Below are positions 36,901-48,584 of a stretch of 64,000 bases of DNA, one piece after another. The position numbers and the translations under genes are program-made. The DNA is from Escallonia rubra (lineage: Eukaryota > Streptophyta > Magnoliopsida > Escalloniales > Escalloniaceae). The stretch is from contig JAVXUO010000730.1 of the NCBI GenBank assembly GCA_033065855.1, forward strand, positions 38,934-102,933, written 5' to 3'. The notes below the pieces were generated by a model. The model searched no databases. It was given only the letters and a program-made list of their open reading frames with translations, and was not told the origin of the DNA. The number at the start of each line of letters is the position of its first letter. The first letter of the stretch is position 1.

Positions 36901-39900
36901 TGCCCCCTACATACCAGGCAGTTTAAACAGTACATAATTTGCAGTGTATCTCCGGGAAAGGTTTATGTAAGAGTGAGCCGCTGCTAGGGGGAGAAGCATT
37001 TGACTTGAGGGCTCCGCGTCAAGATAAGGTAGGACGAAGAACACCAGTTCGTTCATGATGGAAAAGCAAGGAAAACAGCAAGAACCAAGCAGAGCCACAC
37101 AGGTATGAATAATTATCATAATTTCTTAGGGTCTAGAACCAACCCACCGAAGGCAATGCCTCGCCTCCTAGAAAAGGGATAGCCACTTAGGCACTCTCGA
37201 GGTCCTTGGCAGGTCATGGAAGGATACTTTCAAACTCTTAATAAATTTGGTCTGGGGTAGATTTGTTGGCATGCTTGTACGACCATAATCTCTGATATTA
37301 GAAGCATGAGCACCAACTTATACAAGATCAGTCTCAAATATAGGATTAAAAACATACTAATTCGCATCTCTGCCCAGGATCCAATTCGGAATAGGCCCTG
37401 TTAGGTTGTTGCCAGTCAGATCCCTAAAATATGAAACATAAAATTCACCTATGGTTAGATTATCATGTATTTAGTATTCCAAACACGATGCAGACGGAAA
37501 CAAGGTAAAGAATCTTAGGTTTGAAATCAAGAGGAATCTGATAAATTACAAAAAAGTGGAGGCTATCAGATTAACAATCTTTTTGCACGGCCCTCATATA
37601 AGGAAAAGTGGGAAATCGCAACATATGCAATTCAAATTAAATAATTTTGTATTGAATAACAAGAGCGTACAAGGTCGTCAATGATCGTAGATCTTCGAGA
37701 CTCGGAATCTCTCCTTCCAATTTGTTAAAGCTAAGGTCTCTGTTCATGAGCAAAATATAAATGTTAGAAACAGTGTTTATGAGTTGCATATGAATTGAAA
37801 ATAATAAGACTGCATATGTACCTGAAAATCCCAAAAAAAAAAACAGAAAAAAAGGAAGAAAGAAAGAGGAAATAATAAAGAATTCGCTATCAAGACTCGA
37901 CGAAATATACACTGCCAGTTTTTAGTGCGCCGTGGTTGAATGTGTGTCAAGAGCTGAGCATTACAATAGGATAATGAACAAATGAAACGCGGGAAAATGT
38001 TAGGAAAATAAAACTGGAAGCGGTTGAGTTACAAAGTAGTCAATGCCGCCATATCTGCTATATAATCACGGATGATCTTGCCCGATATATTACAGCTCCT
38101 CAGCATCCTGCAACATAGACCAAAGTTGCCAAACATCATGACTGCAGAATAGAGTTACCAAACATTGAACTTAGTATTTGTCTGCAATCATGTCTGTGAC
38201 TCACAACTTTTTCATTCCAGTCATGTTACTTAGCACTGGAAATTCTGAACCTTCTCCAGTTAAGTCACTAATCCTTCTGCAAACAGAGCTCGGTTACGCA
38301 AATGCCTTTCACCACAGTACTGATCTTATTGGGAGAAGAACCAATAACCCAACCAAAACCCCGCAACTTTTTCTTGGCAAAAAAAGAAGAAATAAATCCA
38401 GCAACTTAACAAGACCTTGAAAAGCATAACTTACAATTCAGTTAAATTGCTCAAGAGGGAAATGCTAGAATGTATGGGGCCTTCAAAACCACTAGCCTGG
38501 ATCGCTCTGTTAGTTACAAATATCGTGTAAACTAAATCTCAGCAGAAATTATTACTATTCGAAACTGTCAATGAATAATCGTAGCAAAATAACTTACAAT
38601 TTCTGAAGTTGTTTCCAGTTCTCAAAACTAGGCATTCTCCCAGTGAAGTTGTTTCCGCTTAGCCTACTGCACTGCCTCAATGTATTAATTACGTGGGAAA
38701 GTGCGGGGAAGAAGACAAAGGAAACAAAAAATAGAAATGACCAAATTCAACTTTTGTAATTTACATAAGAGTCACAAATTTACTTACAGTTCTGTCAACC
38801 TGGTTAGCTTATTGAGCTCCGATGGCAATTCTCCGGTGAGATTGTTGGCAATGAAAATGCTACAATGAGAAACAGAAAGAAGAGGGGGATGGAGGTACAA
38901 GCCACTGAATAAACTTGATTTCGACATATGTGGTAGAGAAAGGCCTCACAGATTCTCTAAATTGATCAGTTTGCCTAGCTCAGCTGGAACAGTCCCATTA
39001 AACCGGTTGTTCTCTAGACTCCTGAAAATATAAATCCCTTTTAAGGTATTACACTATTCGAATGAATAAAACTCCAAAGTATTTCTTTTCTTTGAAGACC
39101 GTTTTCTGTGTGCTGACGCATGTTTGCGTGTGTAGCGAGACAGAGTGATGTTATAGACATACAAATATATGAGTGTGGTTATGTTTCCCAAGTACTCTGG
39201 GATTGGTCCTGATAAGCGGTTCACAGAGACATACCTGCCGCAGTTTCACCTTGTTAAGTCAAAAATTGAGAGGGTTGAGAGCTTTGACTGCTTTAAACGT
39301 AATTTGCAGGAACAACTCACAGATTTTCCAATTTAGTAGAAGCCCACTCGGGGGGGATTGTACCATTGAGGTAGTTGCGACTTAGATCACTGCAAACATT
39401 AGATAGCAATGATATGCTAATGAACATATATAAAATGCCAACCTAAATGTATGATAAACAAACGTGATTGGGAAACCCGTACATCGTTGTGATAAAAGGT
39501 AATTTCGCCAGTGATGGTGGAAGCGTGCCAGCAAGATCCTGCCCTTTGAGAAATCTATTTTAGCCAGAGAAAGGTCCAATATGAGAGGAAGTTCTAACTT
39601 TACAATCATTAATGATGAGTAATTCTATTGCCTCCATATAAACGTCAACCATTAAAGTTTTGCTTGTTTCTTTCCAGTGAATAGAAAACACAGGAATAGA
39701 ACCATCATAAGTGAAAATCCTTGCTAGACAACCCCAGCATCTTATCTTTGGCTATGCAGGGAACCTTTTTTGCTTGCCAAGCTGTTAGGGACTAAATAGT
39801 CCTCTGCATAGCCAACCATTAGAAAGACAATAACATCCTGGAGTAATTTCAGGAAACCTAAAATTTTTGGTTCCTTTCAAAGTACAAGTGCTAACATAAC

Positions 39901-41097
39901 AATTTAAGAGCTTGTCTCTGGTAATAGACCAAAAGTTAACCAAGTAATAGACTAAAAGGTAACCAAAACACAACAAACCAGATCATACAAAAAAAAAAGT
40001 AAATATTGTAGTCATATTCCACAATGATTAAGCATTCTCCATTTTCTGCAATATCGTCTCAAATGTCGGTGGATATATAGCAACGTGTCAGAATAAACGA
40101 AACGAGAACACGAGAGTTTACTGTGTTGAATGAAGTATGCATGCCCGTGACGTGACACAAACTATCAGGGTTAGAGCAACTGCAGTTGATAGTGTTGTCA
40201 TACAATGGCAGGTAGTTATGTGTTGAAAGAAGTTTACATGTGCGTGACGTGACACACCCCATCAGAGCAATTGCCGCAGTAAAGAGTGTTGTTATACACT
40301 GGCAGGTCTTTCCTCTTTGGTGTACTCCAGTTAGAGTTCCCATCACAAGGATTCAGATTGAAATCCCAGTCACTTTTGCCCAACTGTTCAGCTATTTCCT
40401 TGAGAGCATTCACTGCACAGATTAAACTCATATTATATTTGTCTATCTTGGAGCATTAGACAAGCTTTGATGAGACTTGTTCGTGTTCAGTTTCGACATG
40501 ACATTTCCAACAACATGCACGTAGCCGGTAGCCCGAGAAACAGAGTAGTTAAATACAGTTGATTCACTCATAGTTGATTTTCTTGGAGGGACAGTTCATC
40601 GGAGAAAACCTTGTCATCCCTTCTTGCACTTCCTATAGCTTTACCTTCTTCCAAGCAGAATATCAAAATTTGTGGTCATATCAGAATTGTGGCTAGTTGA
40701 ACAAACTGGTTGCAGCATATAAGAGACTAAAGTAAGAAGCTGCAGCTTTTTGCAGGGAGGAGCAGAAAAGGAAAACAGATTTTGTCTCAGTTGCCACGGG
40801 ATACTAAACAGAAGATAATGGATGGAATGGATTCTTTTTCCATTTCCAATAACTGTTTTAAAACGAATCAACTATTTTGATAGGTCTAGTGCGTTTAGAC
40901 TTTTTAAAGTTACTTGTGCTATCTGCAAATTCACAGAAGAAAAGCAAGTGAACGAAGAACATGAAAGAAGCCTTGCCTTCCTCCTCAGGAAGCTTGCCAG
41001 TCTGTGCTGCAATGCCACTTGCTTCAAAGCATAGCAAAACAGACAAGATGAGCATGAGAGTTGAGATGATCTTTGTCATATCCAGTACAGTTTCCAT
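25510..41097 (-). CDS. Gene A: LRR-malectin receptor-like kinase, 24 exons, 1029 aa
   Basis: Plasma-membrane receptor kinase of the LRR-VIII-2 (LRR-MLD) family, presumably phosphorylating partner proteins on Ser/Thr after ligand sensing; the ligand is unknown. Exons, in order: 41097-40977, 40412-40238, 39554-39483, 39389-39321, 39234-39163, 39021-38950, 38859-38788, 38666-38598, 38506-38435, 38276-38205, 38107-38033, 37739-37671, 37423-37358, 36705-36640, 36555-36520, 36411-36377, 35061-34682, 34471-34276, 34116-33946, 33623-33505, 33352-33142, 26557-26320, 26191-26041, 25920-25510. They sum to 3090 nt, keep frame and end in TGA. Signal peptide (1-30), Cys-containing LRR cap (41-98), LRRs (99-380), malectin-like domain (405-596), membrane segment (about 618-639), kinase (about 680-960) with [12 protein letters not shown] at 705, HRD at 801-803, DFG at 821-823 and APE. 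Intron 1 starts GC. Intron 21 is 6.6 kb owing to insertion; intron 16 is also enlarged. A 10-codon insert precedes the membrane segment. Gene B is its closest relative here. Confidence 0.92.
28018..28372 (-). mobile_element. 5'-truncated LINE (L1-type) fragment
   Basis: The minus strand encodes [13 protein letters not shown], the conserved end of plant LINE ORF2 proteins (zinc-binding RT C-terminus), followed by a short 3' part and a poly(A) seen as poly(T) at 28018-28029. A 16-bp target duplication, TTACTTCTCATAGGAT, flanks it (28002-28017 and 28373-28388). It is dead on arrival, inserted in the Helitron-like element. Confidence 0.88.
28560..30284. mobile_element. Solo LTR, 1725 bp
   Basis: A sequence starting TGTAATACCCCAAATA and ending GGGGCGTGACA is flanked by the exact 5-bp repeat CTTTT (28555-28559 and 30285-30289). 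TG...CA ends and this size and terminal wording fit an LTR-retrotransposon LTR, probably Ty3/gypsy. No second LTR or internal domain is present, so it is a solo LTR left by recombination. It lies in the Helitron-like insertion. Frames within (for example 29635-29841) have no recognised domain. The family is inferred. Confidence 0.78.
30911..30971. repeat. (AT)n microsatellite
   Basis: About 30 perfect AT dinucleotides in the Helitron-like insertion, a likely hypervariable and assembly-sensitive tract. Confidence 0.95.
35140..36220 (+). mobile_element. Helitron-like insertion in intron 16 of gene A
   Basis: Intron 16 is 1315 bp in gene A but 231 bp in gene B. On the plus strand the extra sequence ends TGTACATTTTGCACGG (imperfect hairpin), then ATCCATTAACTAG (36217-36220) and T. 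This strongly resembles the 3' terminus of the element at 4149. After CTAG the sequence resumes with TACTGTTTTAAATAG, matching gene B at 55748. The left border, somewhere at 35140-35245, is blurred by small differences. There is no coding capacity. Confidence 0.68.
40137..40212 (-). pseudogene. Partial duplicate of exon 2 inside intron 2 of gene A
   Basis: The minus strand reads [14 protein letters not shown] then [11 protein letters not shown], a second, diverged version of the end of exon 2 ([21 protein letters not shown]). It lies just 3' of the real exon and shares flanks (the GTGTTGAA word at 40133 and 40220). The first half of the exon is missing, no good acceptor is visible, and the base pair at the expected donor is GC (CAT-GCATAC). 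Gene B lacks it. Probably a relic of unequal exchange; use as an alternative exon cannot be excluded. Confidence 0.6.
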
Positions 41098-42200
41098 CTC
41101 TTTTTCTTTTCTTGAGCTAATAGAAACTCATTCAAAGCTTTATGCTTCTCATGACAGACTCATGCAAAAATTATTCATCCATCATTGTCTATATGCTTCA
41201 CATGCAGAAGAACAATTCAAACTTGATTGGACCTACCATAATTAAATCCATCATAAACACCCCCTCCCTCTCTAAATCAGATATTTTGAACTCTCCTTTC
41301 CTATTTTGAGGAGAATAGTAATACTTCTGCTAAAGAACTGTAAGGAGATATGTTATGTAGAAGGACATTTCGGAAATTGGAAATTGGACAGACATGGTTG
41401 TAAATGCTAAATTTTGAGTTTAGTTTTAATGCGCGTTTAAACAAAATTCCTCATTACATTCTCAGTGACGAAATTGATTATTAATAAATAGGGACGATGC
41501 TTGTTAGACCCCAAATTTTCTTCTCCGTCAAGGTCAACTTTGAATATTTGTAGCCTGTGTCATTAGGAGCGTTTTTCTAATTTTGCCTTTTAAAGTGTGC
41601 TAAAAGTAGGCTAAACTTTTGAGATTAGATGACTTGATTTACATTTGGGTTGGGCTTTAGCTAAACCCATATATAAAAAATAGAAAATTACCGATATAAC
41701 AGGTACGTTGCAATTTTGATTAAAACTTTGCGTATTTTTACATTAGGATTTTTAATATAATTTGTTTGTGAAGATCAAGACATTGGAGTTGAATTGAGCA
41801 ATTAGAATTTATGATTTACTGTTTTTAAAATCTGAATCAGCGCATTGGACCGATCAATCCCATTTGTGTGGGAAATTAATCCTTCAAATCTTCTTTGTTA
41901 GTTTAAGACCCTCTCAAAACCGACATTTTCAGTTTAAGACGTACTATTTTGAGATGTATAGATACAAAATTCGATTCGCGATCAATTTCTTATCTATCAC
42001 ACTATTTCTTTTCTATCAATTTGTTAGTTCTTTTATTTTACTTTTAAACTTTTCAAGCCAACCACAGGTGACTCGCGATTGGCAGTACTCATTGTACTTT
42101 GTTTTGGTACCCACCACATGATCTTGTCTAGCGTTTGTACAATTCTTTTACATGTACAATCAGAAATATCAGACCGACAACATACCTGAGACATATGATC
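41098..42200 (-). promoter_or_regulatory. 5' flank of gene A
   Basis: The first ~300 bp upstream of the ATG resemble gene B's 5' flank closely (ATGCTTCTCATGACAGACTC at 41141 and 60145; TTGAGGAGAATAGTAA at 41306 and 60355). The further 800 bp resemble the D module at 22.9-23.8 kb but are absent at gene B. I could not place a TATA box or start site with confidence. Confidence 0.5.
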
Positions 42201-42244
42201 TCAAATATCTTTCTCAAGCATTCAGATTTTGTTTCTTTTCCTAA

Positions 42245-42720
42245 TCTTGAAATCCTGCCATCATTCAGGTGTAATTTTAATGCAATTGGAAATATAAGAT
42301 TTAGCTGGTTGATTGACTTGTGAGAATGTTTCCCCAGGAAAATTGACATAATCATACAATCTCTCTTACCTGAGCTTTAATGAAGCGTTGCCTGGGTAGG
42401 CATTTGAGGTCATGGGTTTCTTCAGCATTTTAAGAGTAACTGTTACTATCCAACATTCAAAGAAGAACCAACTCCTAATTTTGCTTCAAACAAGCAGACT
42501 ACTCACCAGCAGTGAAATACCTCGGTTGTACAGATCCTGCAAGTATGAAGGAAGTAAACTGGGCAGATGGAGAGGAAGAGCCATTGGGTACTGCATCTTG
42601 AACAAGGGTTTCAGGGGTTGAAGCATGCCCACAATTGCAGACATTGTGGGCCTAAGCGCGGGAGATGGATTAGTACTACATGGCAGAGGAATCTTGACCA
42701 TTCTTATGAGGCAACAGAGG
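42245..42720 (-). pseudogene. Collapsed copy E: kinase C-terminus remnant plus 3' flank
   Basis: The minus strand at about 42705-42630 encodes [18 protein letters not shown], the end of the kinase domain. About 50 codons are then missing, and in another frame VPNGSSSPSAQFTS follows, matching [13 protein letters not shown] of genes A and B. Further 3', 42245-42480 is the common 3'-flank module. The rest of the gene is absent; the sequence above 42720 soon resembles promoter modules. It is another tail-to-promoter scar of array contraction. Confidence 0.8.
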
Positions 42721-43060
42721 TGATTAATGCGGTTCCTACATATTAACCGTCCTTTTCAGTTTGAGATCGCAATTCCAACAAGTTGATAGGTAGAAAATTC
42801 AATGTGATCGCAACATTGAATGCAACGCTGGATTTTGAAATTTGTATATATTAACTTATTGGAATTGCGATCACCTTGAATTTTGTATCTACCAAGTTGT
42901 TGGTTCTTTTATTTTACTTTTCAAGCCAACCACAAATTATTGTGTTTTGATACTCATTGCATGATGTGTCTAACTTTTGCGTAATTCTTTTAGGGGTATA
43001 TGGCTAATTACGTATTTTGGTGAGTCGTGTCATGTGTAAGTGACTTATGTACATGGATTA
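42721..43060. other. Inverted repeat and promoter-like relic of copy E
   Basis: An imperfect inverted repeat spans about 42780-42905 (AAAATTCAATGTGATCGCAA against TTGCGATCACCTTGAATTTT). From 42900 to 43050 the sequence resembles the D-module promoter near 23590-23790 (TTTATTTTACTTTT, GTCTAACTTTTG, AATTCTTTT, GTGTAAGTGACTTA). Confidence 0.5.
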
Positions 43061-44114
43061 GAACATTAGTGAGCTTGGCGAGACGCGCTAAAATTACGAT
43101 CTTATTTTCTTGAATTTTGCCTCATGTGTCAATGATGGCATGTAACACTTTATTATTGAATGGTTCCTCTAATATTTGTCTCTGTATAAAAACATGTTTA
43201 TAATTTTAAAAATTATGTTTTGTATTTGTTTCGACAAAATTCTGTATGTGTATAATTTCGTTTTATCTGATATTTTGTATGGAATATCTGTTTGGAATAA
43301 TCAATTGAGCAACGTTACGAGAGATTTGGCTTACCTCTGTCCATTCTGTTTTTTTTTTTCCTCTCTTTTTTCTTCTCCTGCTTCTTTTCCTTTTATCCTT
43401 TCAGAATCTCCTGCTGCTCGTCTATATTGGATTAAAAACTAAGATCAACAAAATTCTAATGAGAAAAAAAAAACAAAACAAAGAAATTCCTTAATTACTC
43501 CCTTTGAATTTGGTTGAAATTAAATAAATATTGGATAATGAGAACTATGAATTTTGTTTTTCTTGCATTTTTGAGTTGGCAAACAATTAACCAATTAACA
43601 AACTGAAAAACAATACAAAGAAATTGAAATACGTGAGTATTAGTTAAGACACAAAAGACCGTTGGAAAAACAAAAGCAGAAAAAAATAAAAAAATAGGAT
43701 TAAATATGCATCAAAGAATGGGGAAAAAAAATAAGGCTTAAATATATCGCCAATTTGAACTGAAAATATATTCAGTTACACACATGCTCTTGAAAATTAC
43801 AAATCTTAAGTATATACCATAAACCAATTTAACTGATTACAAAAATAAAGACGTAGATTCATTCTTTTAATTTCTCTATTTACTTTTCTTTTCAGCAGCA
43901 TCATCAAATTTTTCTTCAAACCAGAAACCTAAAAAAATATTTTAAAATATTGAACGGATTACAATTGCAAACATCAAATATACATTTATTCTAAAATAAG
44001 TCACAAAAGAAATAAAAATATAATTGAATTATATATATTATTTTGATCCCAAAAAGGCTAATGACATCACTTCAAAAATTACTTCCGACCACGTTCACGT
44101 GCAACGCACTTGCT
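43061..44114. other. AT-rich intergenic spacer
   Basis: No supported gene or transposon. A C/T-rich stretch lies near 43350-43420, with poly(A) runs around 43465 and 43725. Confidence 0.5.
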
Positions 44115-44123
44115 TAATACTAA

Positions 44124-45386
44124 GAGTTAATTACGCGGTTGACCACTGTACTATTAGGCAAATTTTACTTTGACCACTGGACATCGATTTGTATCATAGT
44201 AACCACTAAACTTTAAAATTCGTTTCAATAAGGTCACTCCGTCAATTTAAGTCCGTTTATTTAGGGGTATAACCGTCCATTCACTGTTCACCGTCTTCTT
44301 TCTTATTCTTCTTCTTCTTCTTCACTGTTCACCATCTGTAAGCTCCCTTCTTCTTCTTCTTCTTGATTACAAAAGAAATTGCACTAGTCCTTTCGCGCTC
44401 TACTACCATCCTCTTTGAAGCCAAGGGTTCCCACCCCCCTGAATGGAATCCCCATATACAAAATGCACCACCCCACCCCCCAACTCCGACCTGAGTCCAC
44501 AAAAATGAGGAACTCTCTGCATTTTTGCAAGGACAGATACAGAGAGAAATGGGGGACGAAGGTATTACTAAAGAGCATTACGATAATTGAAATGTTACAA
44601 GCAGCGTAAACCAATTTTTTAGTAGCCGAAGTAGAAAGTAAAAATATGAAATTCTTTTATGATGCTCTATGTTTACCTCTTAGGTTGCTTCAACTTCTGG
44701 AGCTTTGCAATGTTGCTGCTCTTCTGATTATGTACTCTTAAATTGATACAAGAGAAGTCTGGACTATAGTTGAAAAGTACCTGTTGCAGCCCTAGCGGCT
44801 GAAGTGAAGCTGAATCATCCTCCAATACACCCCAGAAGTCGTGTTCATCAGACAACCACATTACCACCGTTTCTGTCAACCTTGCAAGCAAGACTTTCTG
44901 TATTTTCTCTCTGCCAAGTAGCACATCCCCCGCCACAGTTGCTAACTGCTGCAACTTTCCAAATAATGCCTAGAGGCACAACAAGATTTTATTTTCGTTC
45001 TTTTGTCAATTGGTTGACAAGCAAATTATGCAGGAAACGTAGTTATAGACTTCTGATATTTAGTAGAGCAGAGTCCACGGGGCTGAGGTTGCTGGGCCTG
45101 CTGCTGCAGTGGACAAAATGAGACGGAGAGGGACTGAAGAAGAAGAAGAAGAAGAGAGAGAGAGGGGGGAAGGAGGGAAAAAAGATAAAGAAAAGGAAAA
45201 TTCATAAAGACTAACGTAAAAAGACCAATATACCCCTAAGTAACCTAACTCCGTTAATATTAATTTGACAGAGTGACCTGATTGAAACGAATTTCAAAGT
45301 TTAGTGGTTACTATGACACAAATCGATGTCCAGTGGTCAAAATAAAATTTGCCTAATAGTACAGTGGTCAACCGCGTAATTAACTC
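44124..45386. mobile_element. Pack-MULE (Mutator-like element), 1263 bp
   Basis: Long terminal inverted repeats of about 170 bp start GAGTTAATTACGCGGTTGAC at the left, with the reverse complement at the right end. The 9-bp target duplication TAATACTAA is exact (44115-44123 and 45387-45395), diagnostic for Mutator-type elements. There is no transposase. The interior holds an EXO84-like exon fragment and CTT/GAA-rich tracts near both repeats, so it is a gene-carrying, non-autonomous MULE. Confidence 0.93.
44781..44969 (-). pseudogene. Captured exon of an exocyst EXO84-like gene
   Basis: An open 63-codon exon reads [15 protein letters not shown] then [31 protein letters not shown] and LQPLGLQQ. 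It is bounded by a CTAG acceptor (44971-44970) and a CAG/GTACTT donor (44780-44779). This matches my memory of plant EXO84 (exocyst complex component, vesicle tethering at the plasma membrane), where the segment lies in the C-terminal half. The neighbouring exons are absent, so no EXO84 can be made. It is still uninterrupted, implying recent capture or weak decay. Intron-like sequence at both ends suggests genomic DNA, not mRNA, was captured. Confidence 0.72.
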
Positions 45387-45395
45387 TAATACTAA

Positions 45396-45829
45396 TTATC
45401 TTTGAAAATGTTTTATTGTTCTCTTCTCTGTTTTTTTAGAATTTTTTGGTTATTGTGACTAAATTTGGATATTTTGGTCCAATCTATCCATGTACCTGAA
45501 AGATCGAGCCATCGCGTAGTTCAACTTATTTTTTTTATATTTTTGAAAAGATTTTGTTTGGCTGCAATCAAACTTGAATATTTTGTCTAAGCTGCCTACG
45601 TACTCGAAGGATTAAGTCATTACGAAATCTAATTGTTCCTTTTTTTCCCTATTTTTTTGTGCCCTAAGTGTTTCCTAGAGCGCCTTTTGTTCAAAATTTT
45701 TAGTTTCGTGGGCATTTTGTTTCATTTTTTTTTTGTTGGCCTTAACTGTTTACTGGACCTCCTTTTTCAAGGTTTTCGATCTAGAGGGTGTAGATACTCT
45801 ATTTTTGTAATTTTATTTTATCTCTCTTA
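45396..45829. other. Short intergenic spacer between two MULEs
   Basis: T-rich sequence with no recognisable gene. The frame at 45633-45839 is Phe/Leu-rich by composition only. Confidence 0.5.
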
Positions 45830-47305
45830 TTTGTTTTAGGGTAAATTACACAGGCAACCCTGAGGTTTACCCTAAAATATACACGGCTCCGCCTATCTCT
45901 TTTTATTACACTCTGCTCCCTGAGATTATACCCGTATTTCATGGAGCTACACAAACCTAACATGAAGCCTAACTCCGTTTGGAGATTCCTTTACAAACCA
46001 TTTTTGCTTTTTTTATACCCAAACTATCCTCGCTTTGTTAAGTCAAAACAAAGCTTGCTTTTTGGGTTTTTAAACATCCAAATAATATTTGAGAATTTAA
46101 ATTCACTACAAGAAAATCCACTTTTAGCGACGGACAATTCCGTCGCTAAAAGTGGGTAATCCGTTGATAAAGACTTTTAGCGACGGACTGTCCGTCGCTA
46201 AAAGTCCGTTGTTAAAAACCCCGTTACTAAAAGATTAGCGACAGATTTTGGTGATCTGTCGGCAAAATTTATACTTTTAGCGACGGATATAATTACTTTT
46301 AGCGACGAAAAATTCCGTCGCTAAAGGTATTTTATATATTTTTCTAATTTTTTAATTTCTGAATAAAAACCTTTTAGCGACGGAATTTCCGTCGCTAAAA
46401 GTCCGTCACAAAAGTATTTAGCGACATTAATTATGTCGCTAAAAGTCTCTCTAAATCATTGACCAACAGATTTTTAACGACACAATTTTGTTGCTAAAAG
46501 CCTGTCTATAAAAATATTTACCATTTTGTAGAAGAACTTTTAGCGACGGAATTCCGTTGCTAAACCCCAAAAGGCTATTTTTCTATTTTTATTAATTTTT
46601 AAAATGCCAAATCTGTTTTAGACAATTACTTTTTATCAACTAATCCAACAATAATTTAATTATTTAAACTAGGATTCATCTTTACCAAATTCCAAGTAAA
46701 ACAAATAAGATTTAAGTTAGATGTTCACTGAATATAATGTATAATATATCACATTGTACAATCTCAAAAAAAAAATATTACAAGTTACATTGAAACTAAA
46801 AAAAACTATATAGCAAAGATTTGCTCCGAAAGCCTGCACAAAAAAAAAAAAAAAACATTAAGGCTTATAACTCAGGTGAAAAATAATATATCACATCATA
46901 CAATCCACATTAAGGATTATAACTCAGGTATAAAAGGAACCACATTAGTTTGATAATCAACCACTCTTTTTGACGAACTTCCACTCACAGAGCTCACGCA
47001 ATTTTCGTAATGACAAGGTGAAACTATATTTTTATCCAAAGAAGAGATTTAAAATGCATAGTAAAAAATGACAACCACAAAGAGATGAAGTTCACAAGGT
47101 TGAGAAATCAATTGATATATATAGGAATCTCAGCTACCTGAAACTTTACTCAATCACCAAGCAGCCTTAGAATCAAACCAAACAACATAGCTGATATAAC
47201 GAAAAAATTGACATTTGCTAATCCCATAATCTTTTCAGATATAGAAATTATATTGCCAAAGCTATTATCCTTCTCCCCTCTTTTCTTTGCTCCTTTAACT
47301 CATGC

Positions 47306-47308
<3 letters not shown>

Positions 47309-47341
<33 letters not shown>
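47309..47341. repeat. (TA)n microsatellite in CACTA 2
   Basis: About 16 TA dinucleotides. Open frames running through it on both strands are artefacts. Confidence 0.92.
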
Positions 47342-47343
<2 letters not shown>

Positions 47344-48190
47344 TACACCCATCAGTCTATACATCCAAACAACTAACATTTCCAACACTCCCTCATTCAA
47401 ACCTTTTACCCACCTATCAAACCACAAGCACACACTCACATCAAGCATGCACTACCCACGTAAAACACCCAGCTCACTCACTGTATATATATATTCCACA
47501 TATGTACACATCTCACACATTCAAGAATTAAACCCATTAATCACACCTACACAACACCAGTTCACCATACCAAAGACACGCAGCAATTCACTCACGCAAC
47601 ACACAAATACACCACACATGCACAGCTCACCACAACTCATAACATGAGCATATTCACGGCTGCCTAGCAGCCCACACATCACGGCATGCGTACACTCACA
47701 GTCGCTCAGCCCATATCAGAAGTGAAAACTTTCATACAGCCCCTTTCTTTTGCACCACTTCCATGCATAATGAACACCAACACCTCACAGCTTCCCTTTT
47801 CCCTGCACTTTGTCACATTCTGCAACCACAACACACACACACTATACAACATATACACCACACAAATACACTACCCAATTACCCAAATTGAGAGTTCTTG
47901 AGAGTGAGGTGGGCAAGGGACCCTTGGGCCTATCCAACTTGCCCAAATTGTAACCCTAATGATGTATATATAGAAACCAACTTATGTGAATTTAATAGCA
48001 AAATAAACAGTTCATCATCCAATTAGATACCAACGATGGAATTAGATACCAACGATGGAATCACTGGCCAATATTTTTGCACGATCTCATGTATATCATG
48101 ATGTATATTTCTTATTTCATCTAAAGATGTACATTACTAGTGATAGTCAAGGGAGACCACCTTCCAATGACTTCATCTTATCTCACTCAA

Positions 48191-48584
48191 TCTCATTGTT
48201 TACTCGGATTGGTTATGTAACTTCTGGCTGGTGGCTTATATATATATTTTTTTGGTGGCTTATGGTATAAACGAAGTACATATGCAGGTTGAAAAAAGGC
48301 ATGCATGTGGTTTTGTTGCTAAACCAGGGCCTTAAAATAGACACTTTAAAAATGACCTTCAAAGTCAACTGACCCGGTCAACTGAAATCTCATTGTTTAC
48401 TCGGATTGGTTATGTAACTTCTGGCTGGTGGCTTATATATATATTTTTTTGGTGGCTTATGGTATAAACGAAGTACATATGCAGGTTGAAAAAGGGCATG
48501 CATGTGGTTTTGTTGCTAAACCAGGGCCTTAAAATAGACACTTTAAAAATGACCTTCAAAGTCAACTGACCCAGTCAACTGCCA
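48191..48584. repeat. 197-bp tandem duplication in CACTA 2
   Basis: Unit 1 starts at 48191 and unit 2 at 48388, both with TCTCATTGTTTACTCGG and running to GTCAACTG. Only a few substitutions are visible (GAAAAAAGG against GAAAAAGGG; ACCCGG against ACCCAG), so the duplication is recent. Confidence 0.93.

Noticed and set aside
46104..46570. Recurring AGCGACGGA words suggesting a regulatory array
   Set aside because: Same explanation: subterminal transposase-binding repeats of CACTA 2, mirrored at 49245-49510.
47208..47647. Open frames of 107 and 113 codons
   Set aside because: They run through a (TA)n tract and CA-rich sequence, giving repetitive Tyr-Ile runs. Artefact of a microsatellite in CACTA 2.
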